Assembly: GCA_024227975.1 (NCBI GenBank)
Contig: JAAETV010000426.1
Span: forward strand, 1-13,607
Length of the DNA: 13,607 nt
Reading direction: 5' to 3'
From: Actinomycetes bacterium
Lineage (GTDB): Bacteria; Actinomycetota; Acidimicrobiia; Acidimicrobiales; SZUA-35
Numbering within the stretch: position 1 is the first letter of the stretch; every line of letters begins with the position of its first letter. The notes below the pieces were generated by a model. That model ran no database searches and was not told the DNA's origin. It saw only the letters and a list, made by a program, of their open reading frames with translations. This document shows, in pieces, positions 1 through 7,430 of this stretch. Both the position numbers and the translations under genes were made by a program.

Positions 1-3000
1 CGCATGAACCACGCCGCCAGCAGAGCGCACAGGGCTAGGGCGACGGGTAGGGCCAAGAGCATGGCATCGGTGAAGGCGGCGAGGCTGTCTTGCAAGGTGA
101 CCGTGTCCCCAGAGACACTGACGACGCTCAGCGCCTGTCCACCGTCTGAGGCCTCGAGGGCCGCGGCGGCGTCGTTCAGAGCGGAGCGGGCTTGGAGGAT
201 GAGCTCTTCGTCAGTGAGCGTGGGGATACCGACCAGGACAGTGGTGGCATAGGTGCCGTTGCCGTCGGTCCACAATAGATTTGTCACACTGTCAGCTGCG
301 TAGGCCAACGATCCATCATCGGTCGTGATCCCTTCAGCCAAGGCGAGGTCGTAAATTGCCTTCACCTGGTCGGCCGAATCGGGGAGCCCGTCGCCATCGG
401 CGTCAGTGATCTCCACCCCGGCCGCTGCCATCGCCGCCGGCGACGCAACCGCGGTCCGCACGATCGACACCGCGTTGTCCTGCGCCGTTACCGCCCCGTT
501 CAGGTCGCGGGTCAGGTACTTGCTGCTCGATGCTGCCTCGGCGGCGTCGAGGTCGTCGTCGACATTGTCGATGGCGGCCAGGGTGTCGGGCTGGGTGAGG
601 TCACCCTCGACATAGATGAACCCCGACCCGAGACCGGACGTCTGACCGAAATGCTCCTCGAACAGGTTGATGCTTTGTATGGCGTCGCTGCTTTCAGAGA
701 GAAAATCTTTGAACTCGAATGCTGACTCGACCTGGGTGAACCCTATGGCGCCGAGGACGGCGAGGATGATCGTGACTGGGATGGTCACCACCCGCCACCG
801 AGCGAGGAAGTGCACGATGTCACCGGCTGCCTTGAACCCGTGGCCGGCTCCCTTGACCACCATCCCGGTCGGCTGGCCCGCGGCGGCGGCTTTGGCGTAG
901 ACCCGGCGGGTCAGGCGGATTGGTAGGTAGATGAATAGGGGTACGAAGACCACCAGTGCACCAAGGCCGATGATGGGCATGACCACGCTGAAGGTGACAA
1001 CCGCACCGGCCAGCAGGGTCATGACAATGAACCCGAGCTTGTAGGGAAGCATCAGGCCCCGCTCCAGTGGGGGATCGCCCACCATGTCCTCGACCGTCAG
1101 CAGCCACCGAGGGGCAATGATCCCGAGGATGACGAATCCGATCAGCAGCGCGATTGCGGTTCCGATACCGAACTGAACAATGGCCTGGATCCCGGCTACC
1201 CCGTTGGAGATGAAGGCTGCGGCTGAGGAGATGACGGCCAGGAACAGCGCAGGAAATACGAGGCTGAGGCCCCGCTGGTAGGAAAGATCGCGCGACATGC
1301 CAGCCACTTGCTGCTCACGGGCTCGACCGCTGGCATGGACGAAGAAGTCGACGCCGAACGCGATCACTGAAATCGGGCCGATGAAGCCGAGCAGCATCCC
1401 ACCCTCGAACCCAATGATGGTGAGCACGGCGCTGTACCAGATCATCGTGACGGCGAGACCAACCGCGACTATTGCTGCCGCCCAGTAGGAGCGCAGCAAG
1501 GCCCCGACCAACACCATGATCCCCACCACGGCCAGCAGGATGAACGGAGACGATTCCTGCAGCTGTTCTTCGGAGGTGAGACCGAAGTCAATGGCGACCC
1601 CCAGGGTTCGGTAGTTTGTCTGATCGCCCTGCAACTCGGTCTGGACCTTGCGGAGGAACTCCTCACCATCGAGGCCGATGCCGTTGTTCCCGTCGGGGTC
1701 ACGGCCACCGAGGTCGGTCAGATCGAGGACCACTGTTGCGCTGAACGCTGGCGCCTTCCATACCACCACCTCTTGTCCATTGACATCTTGGGTCTGACTG
1801 GTGGCGCTCTGGGCGAGGGTGTCACGCAGAGGGCTGCCCACCGCGCCATCGCCGAGGATGTCGGCCAAGGCGATCTTGACCTCGGCATCGTTTGCTCCCG
1901 CCAGGCCCCCTGCCAGCGCGGCGTCGACCTTGTCAGCGACGGAGAAGACGCCGTCGACATCTTCACCCAACTCCGAGCGGAACTGCGTCGCAAGATCAGC
2001 GTTGAGGTCGCTGGCCCGCAAGGCATCGGAGTTCGTCTTGAACTCCAGAAGGACGTCGCGAGTCAGAGCGTCGCCTCCATTGTGAGCCTCGACAACAAAG
2101 AACGCAGCCTCGACCGGTGAGGAGCTCACGAACCGTGTATCGACCAGAGCGAGGGTGTCGTAGATCTCTCCTGAGGGGTCGAAGTTCGGGTCGTCTTGGG
2201 AGCGACCCGTGGCCACAAAGGTAGCCAGGAGCGTCACGACCACAATGCCAATCGTGATCCAGCGAATGCGAGCAGTAATCCAGCCGAAGAGAGACGTCGA
2301 CCACCCCTCGGAGAGCTCGGATTCGGGTTGATCGTTCATTGCTTTCTCCTCATTGCGGATTTGCTCGACCGGAGGGCGTTCGGAGTCACCGACAAGGTCA
2401 AGGTCAATAGGTGGGGCCTCGGGCAGGTCGGAGACATCGATTGCTGGCTCACGCATGTCCCGTCGCCGCAAGCCCCGGTAGGTAAGATAACCGCCTCCGA
2501 GCAGGGAGATCACCCCGAAGCCCAACACTCCCCATGTGATGGCGACGATGTTCGAGATCCTCGCTGCGAATTCGAGGTCGGCAGTCACCCCAGTAGAGGC
2601 ATCGGCGTTCATCACAACGACCGTCCAGCTTCCGGACTCGAGTGACCACTCGATGGTCTGCGGCCCAGCGCCCTCGGCCCGCACCTCCCAGAATTGCTCA
2701 CTCCCGGGCGACGTTGGTGACGCGGTGCCATCATGATTGACATAGTTGACGCTGGTGATGGAACGACCGTCGAGGTCCAAATCGGTGACCTCATCGTGAG
2801 CCACCCCTGACAAGTAGCGATCAACGTCAGCCGTTGAGGCGATCCCGATGAAGAGCTCCTCACCCGAGGTGCCCTGGATTCGCACATCGACTGGATCGGC
2901 CAGCAGTTCGGCTAGCCATGAGGGCGTGTCAGCGAGGATGTCGAGATCGCCGGAAACGATGGCATGCGATGATTGCTCGAAGGGGAAGGCCTCGGCAGCG

Positions 3001-3119
3001 TAGAAGCCATCATCGTCACGGTCCTCGGCGAGCAACCAAGCTGCCCCTGCAATCACGGTCGCACCGATCAGCAAGCCCAGAATCCCAAAGACGACTGCTA
3101 TTGCTCTTCGACCAGTCAT
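1..3119 (-). CDS. MMPL/RND-family transporter with N-terminal membrane-anchored domain (3' end outside window)
   Basis: One uninterrupted frame of 1039 codons runs from the ATG at 3119 to the window edge; I checked it codon by codon across the junction. Residues 1-260 form one unit: a helix at about 7-30, an extracytoplasmic domain with the motif WTVVVMNAD (165-173), a second helix (about 190-214), a basic RGLRRR stop-transfer and an acidic/proline-rich tail. This resembles a common actinobacterial membrane-anchored family of unknown function. Residues 261 onward are an RND transporter of the MMPL/HAE3 type: first helix, large extracytoplasmic loop, a helix block with the GVDFFVH motif (Asp 591, the likely proton-relay aspartate), a cytoplasmic linker, then a second helix and a second large loop. 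The C-terminal helix block is cut off. Such pumps export lipids or hydrophobic compounds by proton motive force; the substrate here is unknown. No in-frame start exists upstream of 3119 before a stop at 3159-3161. The transporter half may instead start at 2339. Confidence 0.85.
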   Translation of the reverse strand, partial: MTGRRAIAVVFGILGLLIGATVIAGAAWLLAEDRDDDGFYAAEAFPFEQSSHAIVSGDLDILADTPSWLAELLADPVDVRIQGTSGEELFIGIASTADVDRYLSGVAHDEVTDLDLDGRSITSVNYVNHDGTASPTSPGSEQFWEVRAEGAGPQTIEWSLESGSWTVVVMNADASTGVTADLEFAARISNIVAITWGVLGFGVISLLGGGYLTYRGLRRRDMREPAIDVSDLPEAPPIDLDLVGDSERPPVEQIRNEEKAMNDQPESELSEGWSTSLFGWITARIRWITIGIVVVTLLATFVATGRSQDDPNFDPSGEIYDTLALVDTRFVSSSPVEAAFFVVEAHNGGDALTRDVLLEFKTNSDALRASDLNADLATQFRSELGEDVDGVFSVADKVDAALAGGLAGANDAEVKIALADILGDGAVGSPLRDTLAQSATSQTQDVNGQEVVVWKAPAFSATVVLDLTDLGGRDPDGNNGIGLDGEEFLRKVQTELQGDQTNYRTLGVAIDFGLTSEEQLQESSPFILLAVVGIMVLVGALLRSYWAAAIVAVGLAVTMIWYSAVLTIIGFEGGMLLGFIGPISVIAFGVDFFVHASGRAREQQVAGMSRDLSYQRGLSLVFPALFLAVISSAAAFISNGVAGIQAIVQFGIGTAIALLIGFVILGIIAPRWLLTVEDMVGDPPLERGLMLPYKLGFIVMTLLAGAVVTFSVVMPIIGLGALVVFVPLFIYLPIRLTRRVYAKAAAAGQPTGMVVKGAGHGFKAAGDIVHFLARWRVVTIPVTIILAVLGAIGFTQVESAFEFKDFLSESSDAIQSINLFEEHFGQTSGLGSGFIYVEGDLTQPDTLAAIDNVDDDLDAAEAASSSKYLTRDLNGAVTAQDNAVSIVRTAVASPAAMAAAGVEITDADGDGLPDSADQVKAIYDLALAEGITTDDGSLAYAADSVTNLLWTDGNGTYATTVLVGIPTLTDEELILQARSALNDAAAALEASDGGQALSVVSVSGDTVTLQDSLAAFTDAMLLALPVALALCALLAAWFM
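2346..2351 (-). promoter_or_regulatory. Internal ribosome binding site before the transporter half
   Basis: On the minus strand the sequence reads GAGGAG, six bases, then ATG at 2339, which is a near-ideal Shine-Dalgarno and spacing. It lies in the middle of the long open frame, exactly where the membrane-anchored domain ends and the RND transporter begins. An out-of-frame TGA (2350-2352) overlaps it, the arrangement expected if the upstream gene once ended here. It supports independent translation of the transporter from 2339, alone or in addition to the fused product. Confidence 0.6.
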
Positions 3120-3335
3120 GACACCGACATCCCCTCGTCCGCAAGCAACGGATGGAGACTATTCGATATGCCGGTGCCCTGCCAGGAACGTTGGTCACGG
3201 GCTTGGTTGTGGCCATGAACATGGCGGCACCCCCCTTTGGGGAGATTCGCCCGCTCTTTGATGGACCTTCGGGGCACGGTCATCAGTGCGGTGGCCTCAG
3301 GTCGGGTCGATGCCGTGTCTGTATGTTCGAGGAGA

Positions 3336-4166
3336 ATGAGACGACGAATGGTTGGTGTCCCGGCTTGCGCCCTTCTGATGGCGTTGGTGGTGCCTTCGGT
3401 AGCGGATGCCGCTCGCTGTACGGTCACCGGTACAAGCGGATCGGATGTCTTGGTTGGCACCGAAGGTCCAGATGTCATCTGCGGTCTCGGCGGCGACGAC
3501 GCGATCCAGGGCCTTGGTGGCGACGACATAATCTACGGGGGAGCCGGATGGGACAGCATCGAGGGTGGGAGCGGCAACGACCTGATCTACCTAGGGCCCG
3601 ATAGCGGAGAAGGGTTCGGCGCCGAAGGCGACGATCGTATCGTCGGGTCCGACAACGGCGGCTACGGCGTGTTCAACGGCGGGCCTGGCGACGATGTTCT
3701 CGTGGGTCTGAGGTCTGGAGAGCCGGGTCGGTACGAGATCGATGTTGTCAACCGAGCAGACAACCATTTTGACGCTGGTGCAGGAAACGACCGGGTCTAC
3801 GGGTCAATCAACGACGACTTCGTCGAGTCCCATGCCGGCGACAATCGGATCTGGGGCCGAGCCGGCAATGACACCTTGACCACAGCGAATGGTCGGGTAT
3901 ACGGCGAGGAAGGCAACGACCTCGTCATCGCTGACTCCGGCGAGGCCTACGGCGGTCCCGGAAGAGACCTCGTCATGTCCGTTTCAGGCCGCGCAGGCGG
4001 CGGGCCTGGAGCTGACCAAGTCCTTGGTGTGTACATCTGGGGCGGGAGCGATGACGACGTCGACATCTTGCACGGCATCGGGGACGAACCACTGTGCTAC
4101 GGCCGCAGCAATGACATCTACGACGGTTGCTACCGCACTCCCTGGGCGAGTTCCAATCCGTCATAG
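3336..4166 (+). CDS. Secreted RTX-type calcium-binding repeat protein
   Basis: This 276-residue protein begins with a signal peptide: basic MRRRM, a hydrophobic core at about 6-22, and probable cleavage after ADA (residue 25). The mature part starts with CTVTGTSGSDVLVG and then carries four tandem nonapeptides of the GGxGxDxxx type (residues 50-85), the hemolysin-type beta-roll repeat that binds calcium in the family. Further degenerate units continue to about residue 245. Two cysteines near the mature N-terminus (28 and 49) and two near the C-terminus may form disulfide caps. No catalytic domain is visible, so the role is probably structural, adhesive or surface-related (inference). The ATG at 3336 was chosen because it gives a proper signal peptide; GAGGAG lies at 3329-3334, rather close to it. 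The frame also opens at a TTG at 3237 and an ATG at 3261, but these would bury the signal peptide. The gene is divergent from the RND transporter. Confidence 0.8.
   Translation: MRRRMVGVPACALLMALVVPSVADAARCTVTGTSGSDVLVGTEGPDVICGLGGDDAIQGLGGDDIIYGGAGWDSIEGGSGNDLIYLGPDSGEGFGAEGDDRIVGSDNGGYGVFNGGPGDDVLVGLRSGEPGRYEIDVVNRADNHFDAGAGNDRVYGSINDDFVESHAGDNRIWGRAGNDTLTTANGRVYGEEGNDLVIADSGEAYGGPGRDLVMSVSGRAGGGPGADQVLGVYIWGGSDDDVDILHGIGDEPLCYGRSNDIYDGCYRTPWASSNPS
3483..3590 (+). repeat. Four tandem RTX nonapeptide units (coding)
   Basis: Four consecutive 27-base units encode GLGGDDAIQ, GLGGDDIIY, GGAGWDSIE and GGSGNDLIY. All keep the glycine-x-glycine/aspartate-hydrophobic pattern of hemolysin-type calcium-binding repeats. 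The first two units are also very alike in DNA, which suggests local duplication. Confidence 0.75.
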
Positions 4167-4501
4167 GAGGTGCGCCGATAAGCAACCCGAAGGGGTGCCG
4201 GACACCGACCCGGTAGGACGATGGCTGTTCGCCCTCCTCGGAGGGCGAATGAGCAAACCGAGCGGTCCCTATCCACTAGGCCCCTTGGCAACGGCTCGCA
4301 AGAGGCCAGCCCCCCTTTCGCTCCTCTCCGAAGGACACCGGAAACGCCTCATTGTCCTCCTCAGAGCGAACCTGAACCACGAAGTTGATCCCTGACCGTT
4401 GTCGGATCGAGGAGCCAGATCACCGACAGCCGTCGGGGTAGCGATCGGGATCGATACCGTTCGTGGCTGCTAGTCGAACCAACCAGCGAAGTGAGCGTGC
4501 C
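4167..4501. other. 335-bp stretch without a convincing gene
   Basis: Between the RTX gene and the DUF3817 gene I see only the hairpin at 4228-4249. Reading frames here are continuations or shadows of the neighbours, with no ribosome binding site or recognisable protein. A promoter for the DUF3817 gene presumably lies here, but I could not identify convincing -35/-10 boxes. Confidence 0.5.
4228..4249 (+). terminator. Perfect hairpin downstream of the RTX gene
   Basis: TTCGCCCTCC and GGAGGGCGAA form a perfect 10-bp inverted repeat separated by two bases; folded with a four-base loop the stem has 9 bp. It starts 62 bases after the RTX stop codon. No T-run follows, so this would be a terminator of the GC-rich, tract-less kind described in actinobacteria, or a processing or stability hairpin. 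Confidence 0.45.
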
Positions 4502-4837
4502 ATGGTCCAACCGACCGCCTCCGAGACGACAACCGAGGCCGAGCGTGAACTCGCTTCCAAGTACCTGCTCCTCCGCAGGATCTCCATTGCCGAGGCCAGT
4601 TCCTTCCTGATCCTCCTGGTAGCCGCGGTGATCAAGCGGGCCGCCGACGCCGAGTTCGGGGTGGACCTCATGGGACCCATCCACGGGGCCTTGTTTCTGA
4701 TCTACACGATCCTCCTCCTCCGAGACCACCGCCCGTTCGGATGGTCTCTTTGGAAGATGCTGGCCGCCATCTTCTTGGGCGCGGTGCCCCTCGGAGGGTT
4801 CTGGGTTGAACGACGCTGGCTCTCCAACCGTCCGTGA
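4502..4837 (+). CDS. DUF3817 family small integral membrane protein
   Basis: A 111-residue protein with three predicted membrane helices at about 27-45, 57-73 and 82-101. The central GPIHGALFLIY segment and the C-terminal GGFWVERRW are hallmarks of DUF3817, a widespread actinobacterial membrane family without an established function. Its length is typical of the family. The ATG at 4502 was chosen because it places the first helix after a short polar N-terminus; a GTG at 4463 would add 13 residues with no better ribosome binding site. It is separated by about 335 bp from the RTX gene and is probably transcribed on its own. It is convergent with the nitroreductase gene to its right. Confidence 0.8.
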   Translation: MVQPTASETTTEAERELASKYLLLRRISIAEASSFLILLVAAVIKRAADAEFGVDLMGPIHGALFLIYTILLLRDHRPFGWSLWKMLAAIFLGAVPLGGFWVERRWLSNRP

Positions 4838-4855
4838 TGAACGCCGACCCCAGGC

Positions 4856-4871
4856 GCTGAGTTACCTCAGC
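4856..4871. terminator. Short hairpin between convergent genes
   Basis: GCTGAG, a TTAC loop and CTCAGC form a perfect 6-bp stem in the 42-bp gap between the DUF3817 gene and the convergent nitroreductase gene. The position fits a shared bidirectional terminator. There is no U-tract on either side, so the call rests on symmetry and location. Confidence 0.4.
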
Positions 4872-4879
4872 TGTTGACC

Positions 4880-5542
4880 TCAGCCTTCAGAGGACCACAG
4901 GGGGGCATCAATGGTGAATCCGACATCACTACCCCACGAGTTCCGGTAGGCGACCTCATGGGCCGGCTTTCTCTTGGCCACACCCCAGCGCCCCGTCGGG
5001 TACCCCATCGGCACGCAGGCCGCCATCCTCCACCCCTCGTCGGCTGGAACACAGAGTAGATCGGGAACCGCATCCCCCCTGGAGGCCAACACCGTGGTGA
5101 GCGAAGAGCCGATCCCCTCAGCTCTGGCTGCCAGCTGAGCGCTCCAGATCGAGGGGAAGATGGAACCCCCGTGAGTGCTGCCCCGGTCGAAGGCGAACAG
5201 GAAGAGTGGGTAGTCGGCGAAGTTGTCAGCCGCATGCTCGACGGAGGCAACCATGGCGACGGTTGCCTTGCTCTGAGGGTCGTCGGGGTTGGCTCGGGCT
5301 GAGTCGACTCGCTCCTTGTAGACGTTCTCCCACAGATGGTCGATGCACTGGCGGTAGAGGGGCCCGAGCGCACCTCTGATCTCGGGATCGTCGACCAGCA
5401 TGAAGCGCCAGTTCTGGGTGTTGCCCCCCGAAGGGGCCCGGATTGCAGCATCAAGGATCTTGGCTTGGATGTCCATAGGCACTGGATCGGTCTTGACCCG
5501 CCTCATCGCTCGGGTGGTGTACAAAGCTTCATACAGATCCAT
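4880..5542 (-). CDS. Nitroreductase family protein (FMN-dependent oxidoreductase)
   Basis: A 220-residue protein of normal length for the nitroreductase fold. The N-terminal TTRAMRRVKTDPVP (9-22) gives the arginines that contact the FMN phosphate, and APSGGNTQNWRF (36-47) is the family's second flavin-contact motif. The GGSIFPSIWSAQLAAR region (125-140) lies at the dimer and flavin interface, and PMGYPTGRWG (178-187) is the usual C-terminal signature. Members are cytoplasmic homodimers that use NAD(P)H to reduce nitro compounds, quinones or other electron acceptors; the substrate here cannot be told. This is the AMRR subtype, unlike the RRSIR subtype encoded at 8309-8986. The start is ATG at 5542; no good ribosome binding site lies within the usual distance, and the bulged palindrome begins only five bases upstream. 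It is divergent from the ABC exporter operon, so the two may be co-regulated. Confidence 0.85.
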   Translation of the reverse strand: MDLYEALYTTRAMRRVKTDPVPMDIQAKILDAAIRAPSGGNTQNWRFMLVDDPEIRGALGPLYRQCIDHLWENVYKERVDSARANPDDPQSKATVAMVASVEHAADNFADYPLFLFAFDRGSTHGGSIFPSIWSAQLAARAEGIGSSLTTVLASRGDAVPDLLCVPADEGWRMAACVPMGYPTGRWGVAKRKPAHEVAYRNSWGSDVGFTIDAPLWSSEG

Positions 5543-5546
5543 CAGA

Positions 5547-5579
5547 CCGACGCTAGTCTCCAGTTCTGGAGACCGTCGG
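5547..5579. promoter_or_regulatory. Bulged palindrome between divergent genes (candidate operator)
   Basis: GTCTCCAG, TT, CTGGAGAC (5556-5573) is a perfect 8+8 inverted repeat. It is flanked by a second pair, CCGACG (5547-5552) and CGTCGG (5574-5579), with three extra bases (CTA) on the left only. It lies directly upstream of the nitroreductase start and within the shared promoter region of the ABC exporter. A dimeric repressor site is the likeliest reading. An RNA hairpin in the nitroreductase leader is the alternative. Confidence 0.5.
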
Positions 5580-5599
5580 ACCCGAGCCGGTTCAGTGAT

Positions 5600-5620
5600 C
5601 GCTAGGGCGTGCTACTAGCG
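5600..5620. promoter_or_regulatory. CGCTAG inverted repeat at the ABC exporter start
   Basis: CGCTAG (5600-5605) and CTAGCG (5615-5620) form an inverted pair with a 9-base spacer, ending at the G of the possible GTG start of the ATPase gene. A third copy of CGCTAG lies at 5551-5556, overlapping the palindrome. Three copies in under 80 bp suggest a binding site, but the protein is unknown. Confidence 0.35.
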
Positions 5621-5622
5621 TG

Positions 5623-6567
5623 ATGCCCTTGAGCACCCAGACTGCAGAGGTACTGGTGACGGCCCGCGGGCTGGTGAAGCGTTTCGGTACGTTCACTGCA
5701 GTCGATGGGATCGACTTCGAGGTTCGGCGTCAAGAGGCCTTCGGATTCCTCGGTCCGAATGGGGCAGGCAAGAGCACGACCATGCGGATGTTGGGTACGG
5801 TCTCAATACCAACCGAGGGAGAGCTGAGCATCCTCGGTCTCGATCCAATCGCCGATGGACCCGCTATCCGGGCCCGTCTCGGGGTCGTCCCCCAGGAGGA
5901 CAGCCTCGACACTGAGCTGACCGTCCGCCAGAACCTGGCCGTCTACGGCCGCTACTTCGATCTGGCTCGCGATGTGATCACCCAACGCACCTCGGAGTTG
6001 CTCGACTTCGCCAAGCTCACGGACCGGGCCGATGATCTGGTCGACCCTCTCTCGGGAGGCATGAAGCGCCGCCTGACCATCGCCAGAGCTCTCATCAACC
6101 AACCCGATGTCCTCCTGCTGGACGAGCCGACTACGGGTCTCGATCCTCAGGCTCGACACCTTCTGTGGGAACGCCTCTATCAGCTGAAACAAGACGGCGT
6201 CAGCCTGATCATCACCACCCACTACATGGATGAAGCTGAGCAGCTGTGCGACTTCCTGGTGGTCATGGACGATGGCAAGATCGCAGCCGAAGGCTCCCCC
6301 CGGGATCTGATCAAGCGGTACTGCACCCGTGAGGTGACCGAGCTCCGCTTCGGTCGTCATCCCTTGGCCCCCCTTGCCGACCGGCTCACCGGGATAGGAG
6401 AGCGGGTCGAGGTCCTACCCGACCGCATCCTGGTCTTCGCCGACGAGGGTGAGGCAGCATTGGCTGCTGTACACCAGCGCGGCCTCGACCCTGACAGCTC
6501 GCTGGTGCGAAGAGCCACGCTGGAGGATGTGTTCCTTCGGGTCACGGGCCGGAGCCTGGTGGACTGA
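5623..6567 (+). CDS. ABC-2 type exporter ATP-binding subunit (DrrA-like)
   Basis: A 314-residue ATPase. It carries Walker [10 protein letters not shown] (about 44-52), Q-loop VVPQED (about 88-93), signature LSGGMKRR (about 143-150), Walker B VLLLDEP (about 163-169), a D-loop GLDP and the H-loop TTHYMDEAE (about 198-206). The C-terminal extension ends in [13 protein letters not shown], typical of DrrA/NodI-type ATPases. It would energise export by the two permeases encoded directly downstream, at the inner face of the membrane. The substrate could be a drug, lipid, polysaccharide or other metabolite; nothing here decides it. The start is ATG 5623, with a GTG at 5620 equally possible; no clear ribosome binding site is present. 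Its stop overlaps the next start by one base (TGATG), so translation is coupled. The promoter region is shared with the divergent nitroreductase gene. Confidence 0.92.
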   Translation: MPLSTQTAEVLVTARGLVKRFGTFTAVDGIDFEVRRQEAFGFLGPNGAGKSTTMRMLGTVSIPTEGELSILGLDPIADGPAIRARLGVVPQEDSLDTELTVRQNLAVYGRYFDLARDVITQRTSELLDFAKLTDRADDLVDPLSGGMKRRLTIARALINQPDVLLLDEPTTGLDPQARHLLWERLYQLKQDGVSLIITTHYMDEAEQLCDFLVVMDDGKIAAEGSPRDLIKRYCTREVTELRFGRHPLAPLADRLTGIGERVEVLPDRILVFADEGEAALAAVHQRGLDPDSSLVRRATLEDVFLRVTGRSLVD

Positions 6568-7430
6568 TGGCGACCGCCCATCACAACCCCCTCGAGGGTG
6601 ACCGGATCGGTGACGACGGCCCGGTACGGGCTCTATCAACCACGGCCGGGACCCTACGGGCGACCGAGTACTGGCTCACCCACTACCTGCAGACCTGGCG
6701 AGGCAACCTAGTCAGCACATTCATCGAGCCCGTTCTCTATCTACTCGCCTTCGGATTGGGGGTCGGCGCACTCATCGAGGAACGGGGGACGGTAGGGGGC
6801 GCTGGTGGATCGGAATTCGCTGATCTGGCCTACATCGACTACTTCGCCCCTGGCCTGCTGGCGGCGGCGGTAATGATGGCGGTGTTCTTCGAGGCTGCCT
6901 GGTCGGTGCTGGGCGGAATGAAGTATTGGTTCGGCTACAAGGCTCAGAGTACGAGTCCACTCACTGTTACCCAGATCATTGCCGGCCATCAGCTGTTCAT
7001 GGCTGGGCGAGCCATGTTCAATGCCGCCGTCTTCGTCGGAGTGATGTTCGCCTTCGGGGCTCCACAGTCGGCCTTGGTGCTGCTCACCATCCCATTGGCC
7101 TCGGTCGTCGTCTGGTCGATCAGCGGCCCCATGGCGGCCTACTCCGTCTCCCGCGATAGTGACGCCACCTTCCCCGCCGTCAACCGGTTCGTCATCCAAC
7201 CCATGTTCTTGTTCTCGGGTACCTTCTTCCCCGTCGATCAGTTCCCGACCCCCGTTGCCTGGGTGGCGAGGGCGACCCCTTTGTGGCATGGGGTCCAACT
7301 GTTCCGATCACTCTCGCTGGGAACAGCTGAGCTGGTTCCCAGCCTCGGCCACATCGCCTACCTGCTGGCATGGTTCGCAGTAGGGATGGTGCTCTGCACT
7401 AGGGCCTATCCCAAGCCGCTCCAGACATGA
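6567..7430 (+). CDS. ABC-2 type exporter permease, first subunit
   Basis: A 287-residue ABC-2 membrane protein. A roughly 45-residue cytoplasmic N-terminus precedes about six helices (near 49-70, 92-115, 143-166, 172-192, 207-224 and 256-277). FLFSGTFFPVDQFP (214-227) is the characteristic NodJ/DrrB-type motif before the last extracytoplasmic segment. Together with the neighbouring permease it would form the export channel driven by the upstream ATPase. The start codon overlaps the ATPase stop (TGATG) and its own stop overlaps the next start (ATGA), so all three products are likely made in balanced amounts. The N-terminus is longer and more polar than that of the second permease. Confidence 0.9.
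   Translation: MATAHHNPLEGDRIGDDGPVRALSTTAGTLRATEYWLTHYLQTWRGNLVSTFIEPVLYLLAFGLGVGALIEERGTVGGAGGSEFADLAYIDYFAPGLLAAAVMMAVFFEAAWSVLGGMKYWFGYKAQSTSPLTVTQIIAGHQLFMAGRAMFNAAVFVGVMFAFGAPQSALVLLTIPLASVVVWSISGPMAAYSVSRDSDATFPAVNRFVIQPMFLFSGTFFPVDQFPTPVAWVARATPLWHGVQLFRSLSLGTAELVPSLGHIAYLLAWFAVGMVLCTRAYPKPLQT

Noticed and set aside
3232..3242. CCCCTTTGGGG as a hairpin between the RND and RTX genes
   Set aside because: Four base pairs with a three-base loop is too weak, and there is no gene end here for it to terminate.
3116..3529. 137-codon minus-strand frame overlapping the start of the RTX gene and ending in ATGA overlap with the long RND frame
   Set aside because: It is rich in Pro/Arg/Ser/Thr, has no recognisable domain, and lies antisense to the signal peptide and repeats of the RTX gene. 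The ATGA overlap seems accidental.
3889..4395. 168-codon plus-strand frame extending past the RTX stop
   Set aside because: Its first half is a shifted reading of the RTX gene and its second half has no motif or ribosome binding site.
5803..6360. 185-codon minus-strand frame inside the exporter ATPase gene
   Set aside because: It is antisense to an ATPase with all motifs intact; high GC creates such shadows. The same holds for 6741-7298.
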